A DNA stretch of 64,000 bases, taken from NCBI RefSeq assembly GCF_023284065.1, contig NZ_JAKIKP010000009.1, positions 62,001-126,000 of the forward strand. The letters are read 5' to 3'. Each line of letters begins with the position of its first letter. Position 1 is the first letter of the stretch. The notes under the pieces were generated by a model. The model worked only from the letters and a program-made list of their open reading frames with translations. It did no database searches and was not told the DNA's origin. Shown here piece after piece: positions 45,208 through 53,234 of this stretch. The position numbers were made by a program, and so were the translations under genes. Source of the DNA: Shewanella gaetbuli (lineage in GTDB: Bacteria > Pseudomonadota > Gammaproteobacteria > Enterobacterales > Shewanellaceae).

Positions 45208-45909
45208 TTATGCTTCTTCTGCATTAGGATCAGGCTCTCGCATGCGCTGCCACCATGACTCATCTGCGGCAATTTGGCCTTGTTGATCAATGGTTGGGTA
45301 AGGGATATTTTTGCGTCGGCAGGCTTTTGCATAAACTGGATGGCCCTGTTCAAATAACATTTTTTGGCAATAAGCGTAGTCTAAGGTGCGTTTGCCATAC
45401 ATGCCTGCTTTTTCACGTTGCATTTGAGCTTCATACATAATCAATGCTGAGGCAACTGAAACATTAAGCGATTGCACCATGCCAAGCATTGGGATAATAA
45501 TGTGCTGATCTGCAATTGCTAGCCCTTCAGGACTAACACCGTCCCGTTCATTTCCCATAATGATTACTGTAGGTTTGGTGTAATCAACCTTACGAAAATC
45601 TACCGCAGATTCTGAAAAATTAGTGGCTAAAACTTGCATGTTTTGGCTGTTAAACGCCTGTGCGGCATCATTCATATTATGATGCACTATGGTTTTAACC
45701 CATTGTTGACTACCTGAAGCCGTATTACCAGATACGCGCATTTCAATATCGGGCCATACGGCATGAACTTGGTGAATACCTACTGCATCTGCCGTGCGGA
45801 CAATGGCGGAGATATTTTGCGATTTATGCACAGTGTCTAAGCAGAGGGTTAAATCTGCTTGGCGGTTATCAAGCATTTGATTAATGCGGGCAAAACGTTC
45901 TGGGCTCAT
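45208..45909 (-). CDS. trmH: tRNA (guanosine(18)-2'-O)-methyltransferase
   Basis: SPOUT-class methyltransferase modifying G18 of tRNA in the D-loop. 233 residues. N-terminal family block SPERFARINQMLDNRQADLTLCLDTVHK and motif 1 NISAIVRTADAVGI. The knot segment contains IIMGNERDGVSPE (motif 2) and IPMLGMVQSLNVSVASALIMYEA (motif 3). Next in the minus-strand line after ridA, separated by an intrinsic terminator; an E. coli-like spoT-trmH association is preserved here. Confidence 0.95.
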   Translation of the reverse strand: MSPERFARINQMLDNRQADLTLCLDTVHKSQNISAIVRTADAVGIHQVHAVWPDIEMRVSGNTASGSQQWVKTIVHHNMNDAAQAFNSQNMQVLATNFSESAVDFRKVDYTKPTVIIMGNERDGVSPEGLAIADQHIIIPMLGMVQSLNVSVASALIMYEAQMQREKAGMYGKRTLDYAYCQKMLFEQGHPVYAKACRRKNIPYPTIDQQGQIAADESWWQRMREPDPNAEEA

Positions 45910-45965
45910 AATTCGGTATACTTTTGGACGGTGTTTAGTATTGGTTTCAATTATTACAGATAATA

Positions 45966-45988
45966 AAAAAGGGCGCCAAAGCGCCCCC
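45966..45988 (-). terminator. Intrinsic terminator after ridA
   Basis: GGGCGC-CAAA-GCGCCC (45971-45986) with a run of A on the plus strand before it, i.e. a U tract on the minus strand. It is about 20 bases past the ridA stop. Confidence 0.85.
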
Positions 45989-46006
45989 TTAGAGCATAAT
46001 TAAAGC

Positions 46007-46390
46007 TTATAGCTCCATTATTCCGTCCATTTCAACCAATGAACCTTTTGGTAACTCTTTCACGCCAATGGCTGCACGAGCAGGGTAAGGTTGGCTAAAG
46101 TAGCGACTCATAATGTCGTTCACGGTGGCAAAGTGAGACAAGTCAGTTAAAAAGATATTCAGTTTTACAATGTCGCTCATCTTCCCGCCAGCGGCTTCAC
46201 ATACTGCCGTAAGGTTTTCAAATACTTGAACAACTTGAGCAGAAAAATCGTCGCTCACCATTTCCATTGTTGCTGGAACTAGTGGGATTTGACCTGATAA
46301 ATAAACGGTAGAACCGACCTTAACCGCTTGAGAATAGGTGCCAATTGCCTGTGGTGCTTTGTCGGTCGCGATAATTGTTTTTTCTGCCAT
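46007..46390 (-). CDS. ridA: RidA family enamine/imine deaminase
   Basis: Hydrolyses reactive enamine/imine intermediates released by PLP enzymes such as threonine dehydratase. 127 residues. Conserved segments: [20 protein letters not shown], the substrate-binding Arg in [25 protein letters not shown], and the signature end. The IlvA/RidA role fits leucine and isoleucine synthesis but the gene is far from the leu operon here; it follows spoT by 36 bases, likely in one transcript. Confidence 0.93.
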   Translation of the reverse strand: MAEKTIIATDKAPQAIGTYSQAVKVGSTVYLSGQIPLVPATMEMVSDDFSAQVVQVFENLTAVCEAAGGKMSDIVKLNIFLTDLSHFATVNDIMSRYFSQPYPARAAIGVKELPKGSLVEMDGIMEL

Positions 46391-46426
46391 GATAATGTCT
46401 CTTGTTGATTATTATGAATATAAATA

Positions 46427-48532
46427 TTATCTGTTGCGTGATGTTCTTAGCACTTCAGGAAGTACGCGTATACGACGCATAACATTAGCTAAATGAACAC
46501 GATCTTTAACCGAGATGCGAAGGTTAATTTGGAATACGCGGCCATCACGCTCTTCGGTACTGAGGTTATGAATATTTGACCCAGCAGAAGCAATAATGGA
46601 GGTGATTTTAGCCAGTGCGCCTTGGTGGTTAACAATTTCTACTCGCAAGTTAGCTTGGTACTCAACCCCTTCAGTGTTGTCCCAATGAACCGAAATATAT
46701 TTATCAGGCTCACCTTGGTAACCGCGAATATTGGCGCAGCTTTCCATATGAACAACTAAGCCTTTACCTGGGCTAACATGGGCAATTACTGCATCACCCG
46801 GAATAGGGCGACAGCAATTTGCATAGGTTACTAGCATACCTTCTGCACCCCGAATAGGCATTAAGTGACCGTCTTTACTATCAACTGACTCTAGCTTTTG
46901 CCCAAGTAATCGTTGGGCAATTACAATGCTCATGGCATTGCCTAAACCAATGTCGGCTAACAAAGAATCTAAGCTATTATGTTTAGTTTCGCTGATAACT
47001 TTATCAATTAAGTCTGCTGGAATGTCTTCAATTTTAGTGCTGCCAAGTGCGTGGTTAAGTAAACGACGACCTAACGCGACTGCATTGTCACCTTTAAGGC
47101 TTTTTAATACTTGGCGAATTTTGCCGCGGGCTTTACCGGTAACCACAAAGTTTAACCATGCAGCATTGGGTCTGGCACCTTTAGCGGTGATAATTTCAAC
47201 CGTTTGCCCTGAGATTAATGGTTGACTTAATGGATACGCTTGGCGGTTTACCCTTGCACCCACACAGGTGTTACCCACATCGGTATGTACTTCATAAGCA
47301 AAGTCGACCGCAGTGGCATTAACAGGCAGTTCTAAAATTCTGCCTTCTGGTGTGAATACATAAATTTCGTCAGGGAAAAGTTCTGTTTTAACGTTTTCAA
47401 CAAATTCAAATGAGCTAGACGCACTTTGTTGTAACTCAAGTAAGCTTTGCATCCATTTGCGTGCTCTAACTTGAGTGGTATTTTGTTGCGAAGCATCGGT
47501 TTTGTTTTTATACATCCAATGCGCCGCGACCCCTTTATCGGCCATTTGGTCCATTTCTTCGGTACGTATTTGCACTTCAACCGGCACGGCATGGGGGCCA
47601 AATAATGAGGTATGTAATGATTGGTAACCATTGGCTTTAGGGATGGCAATATAATCTTTAAATCGGCCAGGGTGGGGTTTATATAACCCGTGCATTGCAC
47701 CTAATACGCGGTAGCAAGTGTCTATACTATCAACGATAACCCTAAAGGCATAAATATCCATCACCTCTTCAAATTGCAGCTCTTTGTTGCGCATTTTTTG
47801 GTAAATGGAATAGAGGTTTTTTTCACGCCCTTTAACGGTGCCTTTAATACCAGCGTCTTCAAGACGGGTTTCAATAGCGCTTTCAATGCTATTGATTAAC
47901 TCTTTGCGGTTGCCGCGTGCTGAACGAACCACTTCCTTTATCACCCGATAACGCATGGGGTAATAAGCATGAAAGCCTAAATCTTCTAATTCAATCTTGA
48001 TGTTATGAATACCAAGACGGTTAGCGATAGGGGCGTAAATTTCAAGAGTTTCACGGGCAATACGGCGACGCTTGTCTGGGCGTAATGCCCCAAGGGTGCG
48101 CATGTTGTGTGTGCGGTCTGCAAGTTTGATCAGAATGACCCGAATATCTTGCGTCATTGCCATCATCATTTTGCGAAAGTTTTCAGCTTGAGCCTCTTTC
48201 TTATCGCGAAATTTGATTTTATCTAGTTTAGATACACCTTCAACTAATTCTGCCACATCAATGCCGAATAACTCAGTGAGCTCTTCTTTGGTGACGGGAG
48301 TATCTTCGATGGTGTCATGAAGCAGTGCTGCCATTAACGACTCATAATCAAGGCGCATGTCAGCAAGGATGCGAGCAACCGCAACCGGATGGGTGATGTA
48401 AGGCTCGCCACTTGTGCGCATTTGCCCTTCGTGGGCGTCTCGCGCAACCAAATAGGCCTGCTTGAGTAATTCTAGTTGTTCCGGCTCCAAATAATGGGAT
48501 GCCGATTCCTTCAGACCTTCAAACAGATACAA
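46427..48532 (-). CDS. spoT: Bifunctional (p)ppGpp synthetase/hydrolase SpoT
   Basis: 701 residues, usual size. The HD hydrolase domain is intact (YITHPVAVARILADMRLDYESLMAALLHDTIED). The synthetase domain shows RFKDYIAIPKANGYQSLHTS. TGS is EIYVFTPEGRILELP and a C-terminal ACT domain (about 625-700, VNHQGALAKITSIIASAGSNI) closes it. The HD motif is complete, which marks SpoT rather than RelA. Follows rpoZ by 13 bases in the gmk-rpoZ-spoT arrangement common to gammaproteobacteria. Confidence 0.96.
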   Translation of the reverse strand: MYLFEGLKESASHYLEPEQLELLKQAYLVARDAHEGQMRTSGEPYITHPVAVARILADMRLDYESLMAALLHDTIEDTPVTKEELTELFGIDVAELVEGVSKLDKIKFRDKKEAQAENFRKMMMAMTQDIRVILIKLADRTHNMRTLGALRPDKRRRIARETLEIYAPIANRLGIHNIKIELEDLGFHAYYPMRYRVIKEVVRSARGNRKELINSIESAIETRLEDAGIKGTVKGREKNLYSIYQKMRNKELQFEEVMDIYAFRVIVDSIDTCYRVLGAMHGLYKPHPGRFKDYIAIPKANGYQSLHTSLFGPHAVPVEVQIRTEEMDQMADKGVAAHWMYKNKTDASQQNTTQVRARKWMQSLLELQQSASSSFEFVENVKTELFPDEIYVFTPEGRILELPVNATAVDFAYEVHTDVGNTCVGARVNRQAYPLSQPLISGQTVEIITAKGARPNAAWLNFVVTGKARGKIRQVLKSLKGDNAVALGRRLLNHALGSTKIEDIPADLIDKVISETKHNSLDSLLADIGLGNAMSIVIAQRLLGQKLESVDSKDGHLMPIRGAEGMLVTYANCCRPIPGDAVIAHVSPGKGLVVHMESCANIRGYQGEPDKYISVHWDNTEGVEYQANLRVEIVNHQGALAKITSIIASAGSNIHNLSTEERDGRVFQINLRISVKDRVHLANVMRRIRVLPEVLRTSRNR

Positions 48533-48545
48533 GTGGCGCTACTCC

Positions 48546-48824
48546 TTAAATTACGCGACCTTCTGCAATAGCAGCAACAGCGGCTATTTCAGCAGCTTCA
48601 CGTTCACGGACAGTTTGACGTTCGTCAGCGTCTAAAGTATTCGAGGTGACTAAACCTAATTCGATTTCGCGTAATGCGATAACGGTTGGTTTGTCATTCA
48701 TCTCTTCAACCATAGGGTCTTTACCTTGCACGGCGATTTGGCGTGCACGACGCGCCGCAACCAAAATCATATCGAAACGGTTACCAATTTGTTCTACAGC
48801 GTCTTCTACAGTTACGCGAGCCAT
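48546..48824 (-). CDS. rpoZ: RNA polymerase omega subunit
   Basis: 92 residues from the ATG at 48824. Sequence starts [29 protein letters not shown], which is the conserved omega N-terminus, and contains the [13 protein letters not shown] block. The frame is open upstream to 48917, overlapping gmk, but that extension is not conserved. It lies between gmk (61 bases upstream) and spoT. Confidence 0.95.
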   Translation of the reverse strand: MARVTVEDAVEQIGNRFDMILVAARRARQIAVQGKDPMVEEMNDKPTVIALREIELGLVTSNTLDADERQTVREREAAEIAAVAAIAEGRVI

Positions 48825-48885
48825 GTGTTGAAACTCCAGTGTTATCTTCGAGGAAAAAATGACGCAAAATTGTACACTAAGACAA

Positions 48886-49509
48886 TTAGTTTGCCAATAG
48901 ATCGTCAAGCATATCATTGTGTGTATGGGTCTGACTAGCCATGGTGAGCCGTTGACTGCGAATGATTGCCTGTAAATCGGTTAAAGCGGTGTCAAAATCA
49001 TCGTTTACGATGACAAAATCATATTGCTTGTAATGTGACATTTCAGACACTGCTTGCGCCATACGATTGTCAATAACCTCTTGACTGTCTTGGCCTCGGC
49101 CAGTCAGTCTGCGAGCTAGCTCATCTTTTGATGGTGGTAAAATAAATACCCCGATCGCTTCTGGCATTAATTTTTTAACTTGTTCGCCACCTTGCCAATC
49201 AATATCTAAAAAGACATCAATACCATTGGCTAATGTTTGTTCAATTACCGTGCGTGACGTGCCGTAATAATTACCAAATACTTCTGCCCACTCAAAAAAA
49301 GCATTTTCAGCGATTAAGGCTTTGAATTGTTCAACGGTGACAAAATGGTAATGTTGGCCATCTACTTCGCCGGGGCGAGGTTGACGAGTGGTATGAGAGA
49401 CAGAAACTTGTTTGTCTAGAGGCTTGTCTTTCAATAGTGCCGATATCAACGATGATTTTCCTGCGCCACTGGGGGCTGACACAATAAAAAGGTTTCCACG
49501 AGTACTCAT
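48886..49509 (-). CDS. gmk: Guanylate kinase
   Basis: Phosphorylates GMP to GDP. 207 residues. P-loop [12 protein letters not shown] near residues 10-21; GMP-binding [20 protein letters not shown]; lid region with [11 protein letters not shown]. First gene of the minus-strand gmk-rpoZ-spoT-ridA line. The 600 bp upstream contain a MITE-like repeat, so its promoter must lie within the first few tens of bases before 49509. Confidence 0.96.
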   Translation of the reverse strand: MSTRGNLFIVSAPSGAGKSSLISALLKDKPLDKQVSVSHTTRQPRPGEVDGQHYHFVTVEQFKALIAENAFFEWAEVFGNYYGTSRTVIEQTLANGIDVFLDIDWQGGEQVKKLMPEAIGVFILPPSKDELARRLTGRGQDSQEVIDNRMAQAVSEMSHYKQYDFVIVNDDFDTALTDLQAIIRSQRLTMASQTHTHNDMLDDLLAN

Positions 49510-49573
49510 ATTCTTGCTGTTCTCATATAACGGTTAAGAAAATGCTAGGGTATAAAGACCTTTAGCAGTTAAA

Positions 49574-49833
49574 TTTTGTTCGAGATAGAATCGTTTTAGG
49601 CGCGACAAGGAGTATGTAGCCTAGTCACTCTAAGTAAATACTGCTTAACAAAGCATAAAGCGATTATAGCCGAACCCTTCGGGCAGCCTTTGTGGTTCAT
49701 TTCTACGACGTTATTGGCTTTTAATGTAGGCTAGCTATATGTCAAAGCCTCTGCTTTGATATAAATTCCCACATAGCGCTGTAAAAATCAGCTCGAAAGG
49801 CCAGCAGATCCTTATATTATAACTCAACAAAAA
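49574..49833. mobile_element. Second MITE-like repeat
   Basis: About 260 bp with imperfect terminal inverted repeats: TTTTGTTCGAGATAGAAT at the left and TTTTGTTGAGTTATAAT read inward from the right end (about 15 of 17 with a one-base gap). Internal palindromes include CCGAA-CCC-TTCGG around 49670 and TCAAAGC-CTCT-GCTTTGA around 49743-49760. A GTAGGCT/AGCCTAC pair recurs inside and just outside the right end. No ORF. It is not related to the leu-operon element by sequence. A chromosomal repeat family is suspected from its structure only; copy number cannot be read here. Confidence 0.5.
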
Positions 49834-50112
49834 CAGCCTACATAGTCATAAGAATAGGACAATTTAGTTTTTAAGTGATTAATTAATGAGTATATCAACC
49901 AAGATCACAGATTATTTCTGTCAGTGATTGGGGCACTAAAGTTAGCGTTTTTTATGACTCAGTGACCATTTTAGGTGAAGTCAGTATAAGTTTTTCACCA
50001 AGGCTCGCTGAGCTAGATAGGTTCAGGGTACAATAAGGCGTACTTTTATATTTTCGTTTAAAAACTCCCGCTGTGATTAACGCTTTTTGGGGAGACGACT
50101 TAAGGATTTTCC
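49834..50112. other. Intergenic region upstream of an unknown membrane protein gene
   Basis: About 280 bp, A/T-rich, no gene or recognisable site apart from a ribosome site AAGGA 9 bases before the ATG at 50113. Confidence 0.4.
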
Positions 50113-51339
50113 ATGCAGTTGAATACGCTTTGGTGCTATCAAGGCCGCGATAATAATCTCCGTTTTATGGCAATTTTGCTCGCTTGCTATAGTTTGTTAG
50201 CATTAGTGAGCCTGATTTTTCCTCATAGTTTATTCATTATATTGGTTCTTGCCGTTTCTAGTGCGGTGACAGGTTTATCAGCATTTAGACGTTTACGAGA
50301 TGCGTCCAAAGCCAATTATTGGTTATTAGCTGCCGTTATCCCTCATATCATTTTTGGTATGGGGTGTTATTTTATATGGCCGTTGGGCGTTATTGCGGGC
50401 TTAGGATTATTTGGCATTGCATTTGGCGTGTTCATTAGTTTTTTTCCAGCGGCTAAAAAACAGGTCTATCAAGAGGGGTACTATGGCCCGCGATTACAAA
50501 CAAAATCAGAATTAGGCCAAGTTCGGCAGCGCTACGAGCCGCAAGTTTTTGGTGGTCAACCAACAGAAAACGTATCCCATGAGTCAGTCGCTGACACTAC
50601 AAATAACTTTACTGCAGATGAGCCTTACGCCGCTGTAAGAATGGATGAACTAGCGACCACAGAGATGGTAACACCCCCTAACAATGCCACATTAACAGCC
50701 AATAACAGTGAGCCACTAACTCAGCCTTGGCACGCAGACCATCGGTTTGAGGTAGACAAGAATGCGCTGGATACCGGCTCTGTGACTGAGCTACTCAAGT
50801 CATGGGGAAATGTGGCTAAAACACATCAACAACAACTGATATTGGGCTTGAAGGTCGTTGGCGGTGTATGTGCTTTGGGGCTCATAATCTGGGGAGTGGT
50901 TGCAGTTAAAAACGGGTTTGAAACAGATGACAACCTTGATGCTGCTGCTACTGAAATGAATGAACCTGACCAGTCTCAAAATAGGGTCAGTGCTAAATTA
51001 CCTGATGGTTTTTGGATAGTCATGCAAGATAATATCCTGATTGTTCGCTGGTTAGGTGAAGTGGGGGATGCTGAAACCCTATGGCGTTTGGATTCAGCTC
51101 AAGGCGACAAAAGCTGCAGTTATCTTGAGTTTAATGATGGTAGCCAGTATCGCCCCATGCGAGTGGATTTAAAAGCTGACGAGTCAACCGAAGCGCGTTT
51201 TTCACCTTTAGATAACAAATCTATTATTAATCACATCGCAATGCGTGGTAGTTTTACACTTTGCGGATATGACTTTAGCTTAAAGGGCAGTCAAGCAACC
51301 TTGCAACAGCATGCCGTATTTGCTGATTTTTTAAGATAA
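50113..51339 (+). CDS. Membrane protein of unknown function
   Basis: 408 residues. Four hydrophobic segments in the first 120 residues (FMAILLACYSLLALVSLIF, FIILVLAVSSAVTGLSAF, LLAAVIPHIIFGMGCYFIW, VIAGLGLFGIAFGVFISFF) are followed by a polar stretch of about 110 residues. A fifth span comes near 250-270 (LKVVGGVCALGLIIWGVVAV), then a C-terminal domain of about 120 residues with a beta-rich look and two Cys (CSYLEF, LCGYDFSL) that could be disulfide-bonded outside the cytoplasm. I do not recognise the family. It precedes the kinase-like gene by 54 bases on the same strand. Confidence 0.75.
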   Translation: MQLNTLWCYQGRDNNLRFMAILLACYSLLALVSLIFPHSLFIILVLAVSSAVTGLSAFRRLRDASKANYWLLAAVIPHIIFGMGCYFIWPLGVIAGLGLFGIAFGVFISFFPAAKKQVYQEGYYGPRLQTKSELGQVRQRYEPQVFGGQPTENVSHESVADTTNNFTADEPYAAVRMDELATTEMVTPPNNATLTANNSEPLTQPWHADHRFEVDKNALDTGSVTELLKSWGNVAKTHQQQLILGLKVVGGVCALGLIIWGVVAVKNGFETDDNLDAAATEMNEPDQSQNRVSAKLPDGFWIVMQDNILIVRWLGEVGDAETLWRLDSAQGDKSCSYLEFNDGSQYRPMRVDLKADESTEARFSPLDNKSIINHIAMRGSFTLCGYDFSLKGSQATLQQHAVFADFLR

Positions 51340-51393
51340 ATTTTGATATATGGACTCGTAGAGTTTGCGAAAGAATAAAAATGGAGTGTGTGA

Positions 51394-52461
51394 GTGAGAG
51401 ATTTTATTAGGCAGCAAGTTTTGCCTCATTATGGTGTTGATGCAGAAAAAGTCACTATCTCACCGCTTGGAAATGGACATATTAATCAAACTTATTTAGT
51501 TCGATCCGCCAATCACGAATTTGTTTTGCAGCAAATTAATACTGACGTTTTTGAACAGCCACAATATCTTATTCAAAATGCAGTGGTAGTGAGCCAGCAT
51601 TTACAAAAGCAAGTTGAGCAAGGTCATTATCAGTTAGATGTTGTGCATCCTATTGCAACCTTGCAACAATCTTATGCTGTCGATTTGGGTGATAAAGGTT
51701 ACTGGCGGGCTATTGGTTACTTGTCGAATAGTCATACTATTGAAGTGGTCAGTGAGCCTAAACATGCCAGTGTTGCCGCTAATGCATTTGGCCATTTTGC
51801 GGCAGCCTTAAGCTCTCTTAACCCCAACGAAGTTATTGATGTTATTCCAGACTTTTTAAATTTACCTTTTCGTATCGCTCAGCTGCAACAGGCGGTAGAG
51901 CAAGATAAGTGTCAACGTTTAGAGGGTTGTCAGCAGTGGGTTGATTTGATACTAACTCAACAATCTTTGTTTGATGAGCTAGCTCAAATTGAGAAACAGT
52001 TACCACTGAGAATTTGTCACAATGATACTAAAATTAATAATATGCTGTTTGATAAACGCGATATGTCGAGCATGGCGATTATTGATTTAGATACTTGTAT
52101 GAAAGGGTATTTAATGTACGACTTTGGCGATATGGTCCGTGCATTCTGTTCGCCAGAAGAAGAGGATTCAACCTCATTAGAGAAAGTCATTGCCAGACCT
52201 AACATCATTGCTGCGGCAAGTGAAAGTTACATCAATGCACTGGAAGGAATCATAACTCCATTAGAAAAACGGAGCTTGTGGTTAGGTATTAAGGTGATGG
52301 CATTAATGTTAGGCTGCCGATTTTTAACTGACCATATTAACGGCGACGTTTATTTTTCTATTCATCGCGACCACCATAATTTAGACCGCGCGGCAAACCA
52401 GCTGACTATTTTTAAAAGCTTGTTAGCCCAAGAGGCTATCTTAAAACCTTTATTCGAGTAG
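51394..52461 (+). CDS. APH-fold phosphotransferase (aminoglycoside phosphotransferase / homoserine-choline kinase superfamily)
   Basis: 355 residues. Kinase-like features: LGNGHINQTYLV (glycine loop), QQI as a candidate ATP-Lys region replaced by Gln, the catalytic loop RICHNDTKINNML (Brenner H-N-D type, Asp in HND), and IIDLDTCMKGYLMYDFGDMVRAF (metal Asp in IDLDT). It resembles the N-acetylhexosamine kinase-like members of the family more than drug-resistance enzymes. Start is GTG at 51394 with GGAG seven bases before it. The next gene, yjjG, follows after 12 bases. Substrate unknown; a small sugar or alcohol is likely. Confidence 0.85.
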   Translation: MRDFIRQQVLPHYGVDAEKVTISPLGNGHINQTYLVRSANHEFVLQQINTDVFEQPQYLIQNAVVVSQHLQKQVEQGHYQLDVVHPIATLQQSYAVDLGDKGYWRAIGYLSNSHTIEVVSEPKHASVAANAFGHFAAALSSLNPNEVIDVIPDFLNLPFRIAQLQQAVEQDKCQRLEGCQQWVDLILTQQSLFDELAQIEKQLPLRICHNDTKINNMLFDKRDMSSMAIIDLDTCMKGYLMYDFGDMVRAFCSPEEEDSTSLEKVIARPNIIAAASESYINALEGIITPLEKRSLWLGIKVMALMLGCRFLTDHINGDVYFSIHRDHHNLDRAANQLTIFKSLLAQEAILKPLFE

Positions 52462-52473
52462 CGCTGATTCAAT

Positions 52474-53175
52474 ATGCATATCTCAAAATACCAGTGGATA
52501 TTATTTGACGCTGATGAAACCTTATTCCACTTTGATGCTTTTGCGGGGTTAAAATTATTATTTTCTCATTATAACGTGCAGTTTTCTGAAGCAGATTATG
52601 ATCATTATCAAAAGGTGAATAAGCCGCTTTGGGTTGAATATCAAAACGGCACTATTGATGCTAAAACATTACAAACCCAAAGATTTGATGAGTGGGGGCA
52701 AAAACTATCAGTGAGCCCTGATGCGTTAAATCATGGTTTTTTAATGGCGATGGCCGACATTTGCCAACCTTTACCGGGGGCAAAATCATTAATTGATTCG
52801 CTTAAAGGTAAAGTGAAACTGGGTATTATTACCAATGGTTTTACTCAGCTTCAGCAAGTTAGATTACAGCGTACAGGTTTAAGTAATGCATTCTCACAAG
52901 TCATAATTTCTGAAGAAGTGGGTAAAGCAAAGCCTGATAAAGCCATTTTTGATTATGCATTTGAGAAGATGGGCCAGCCAAATAAAGCCAATGTATTAAT
53001 GGTGGGCGATACCTTGCAATCAGATATTTTAGGTGGGCTAAATGCGGGGGTTGATACCTGCTGGTTAAATAGCGCAAACCTAGTCGCCGATGATGCTATT
53101 TTACCGCATTATCAAGTGAATTCACTGTTAGAACTTCAGCAACGTTTATTGGCTGATACACCCGCTTATAAATAA
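52474..53175 (+). CDS. yjjG: Pyrimidine 5'-nucleotidase YjjG
   Basis: HAD-superfamily phosphatase that removes phosphate from UMP, dUMP and non-canonical pyrimidine nucleotides. 233 residues. Motif I is ILFDADETLFHFD (DxDxT, near residues 10-22), motif II GIITNGFTQLQ, motif III KAKPDKAIF with Lys, motif IV GDTLQSD. Cap domain lies between I and II. It follows the kinase-like gene by 12 bases and ends before a hairpin that separates it from mrcA on the other strand. Confidence 0.93.
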   Translation: MHISKYQWILFDADETLFHFDAFAGLKLLFSHYNVQFSEADYDHYQKVNKPLWVEYQNGTIDAKTLQTQRFDEWGQKLSVSPDALNHGFLMAMADICQPLPGAKSLIDSLKGKVKLGIITNGFTQLQQVRLQRTGLSNAFSQVIISEEVGKAKPDKAIFDYAFEKMGQPNKANVLMVGDTLQSDILGGLNAGVDTCWLNSANLVADDAILPHYQVNSLLELQQRLLADTPAYK

Positions 53176-53193
53176 ACCTATATGCCTAACATT

Positions 53194-53217
53194 CCAAGGG
53201 CAGTTTACTGCCCTTGG
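53194..53217. terminator. Hairpin between convergent yjjG and mrcA
   Basis: CCAAGGGCAG (53194-53203) pairs with CTGCCCTTGG (53208-53217) around TTTA. Either strand lacks a strong U run, but its position between convergent genes fits a shared terminator. Confidence 0.55.
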
Positions 53218-53234
53218 GTTATCAGACTTAGCTG

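Noticed and set aside
48825-48917. Extended rpoZ start
   Set aside because: Omega proteins start at MARVTVEDA; the extension overlaps the end of gmk.
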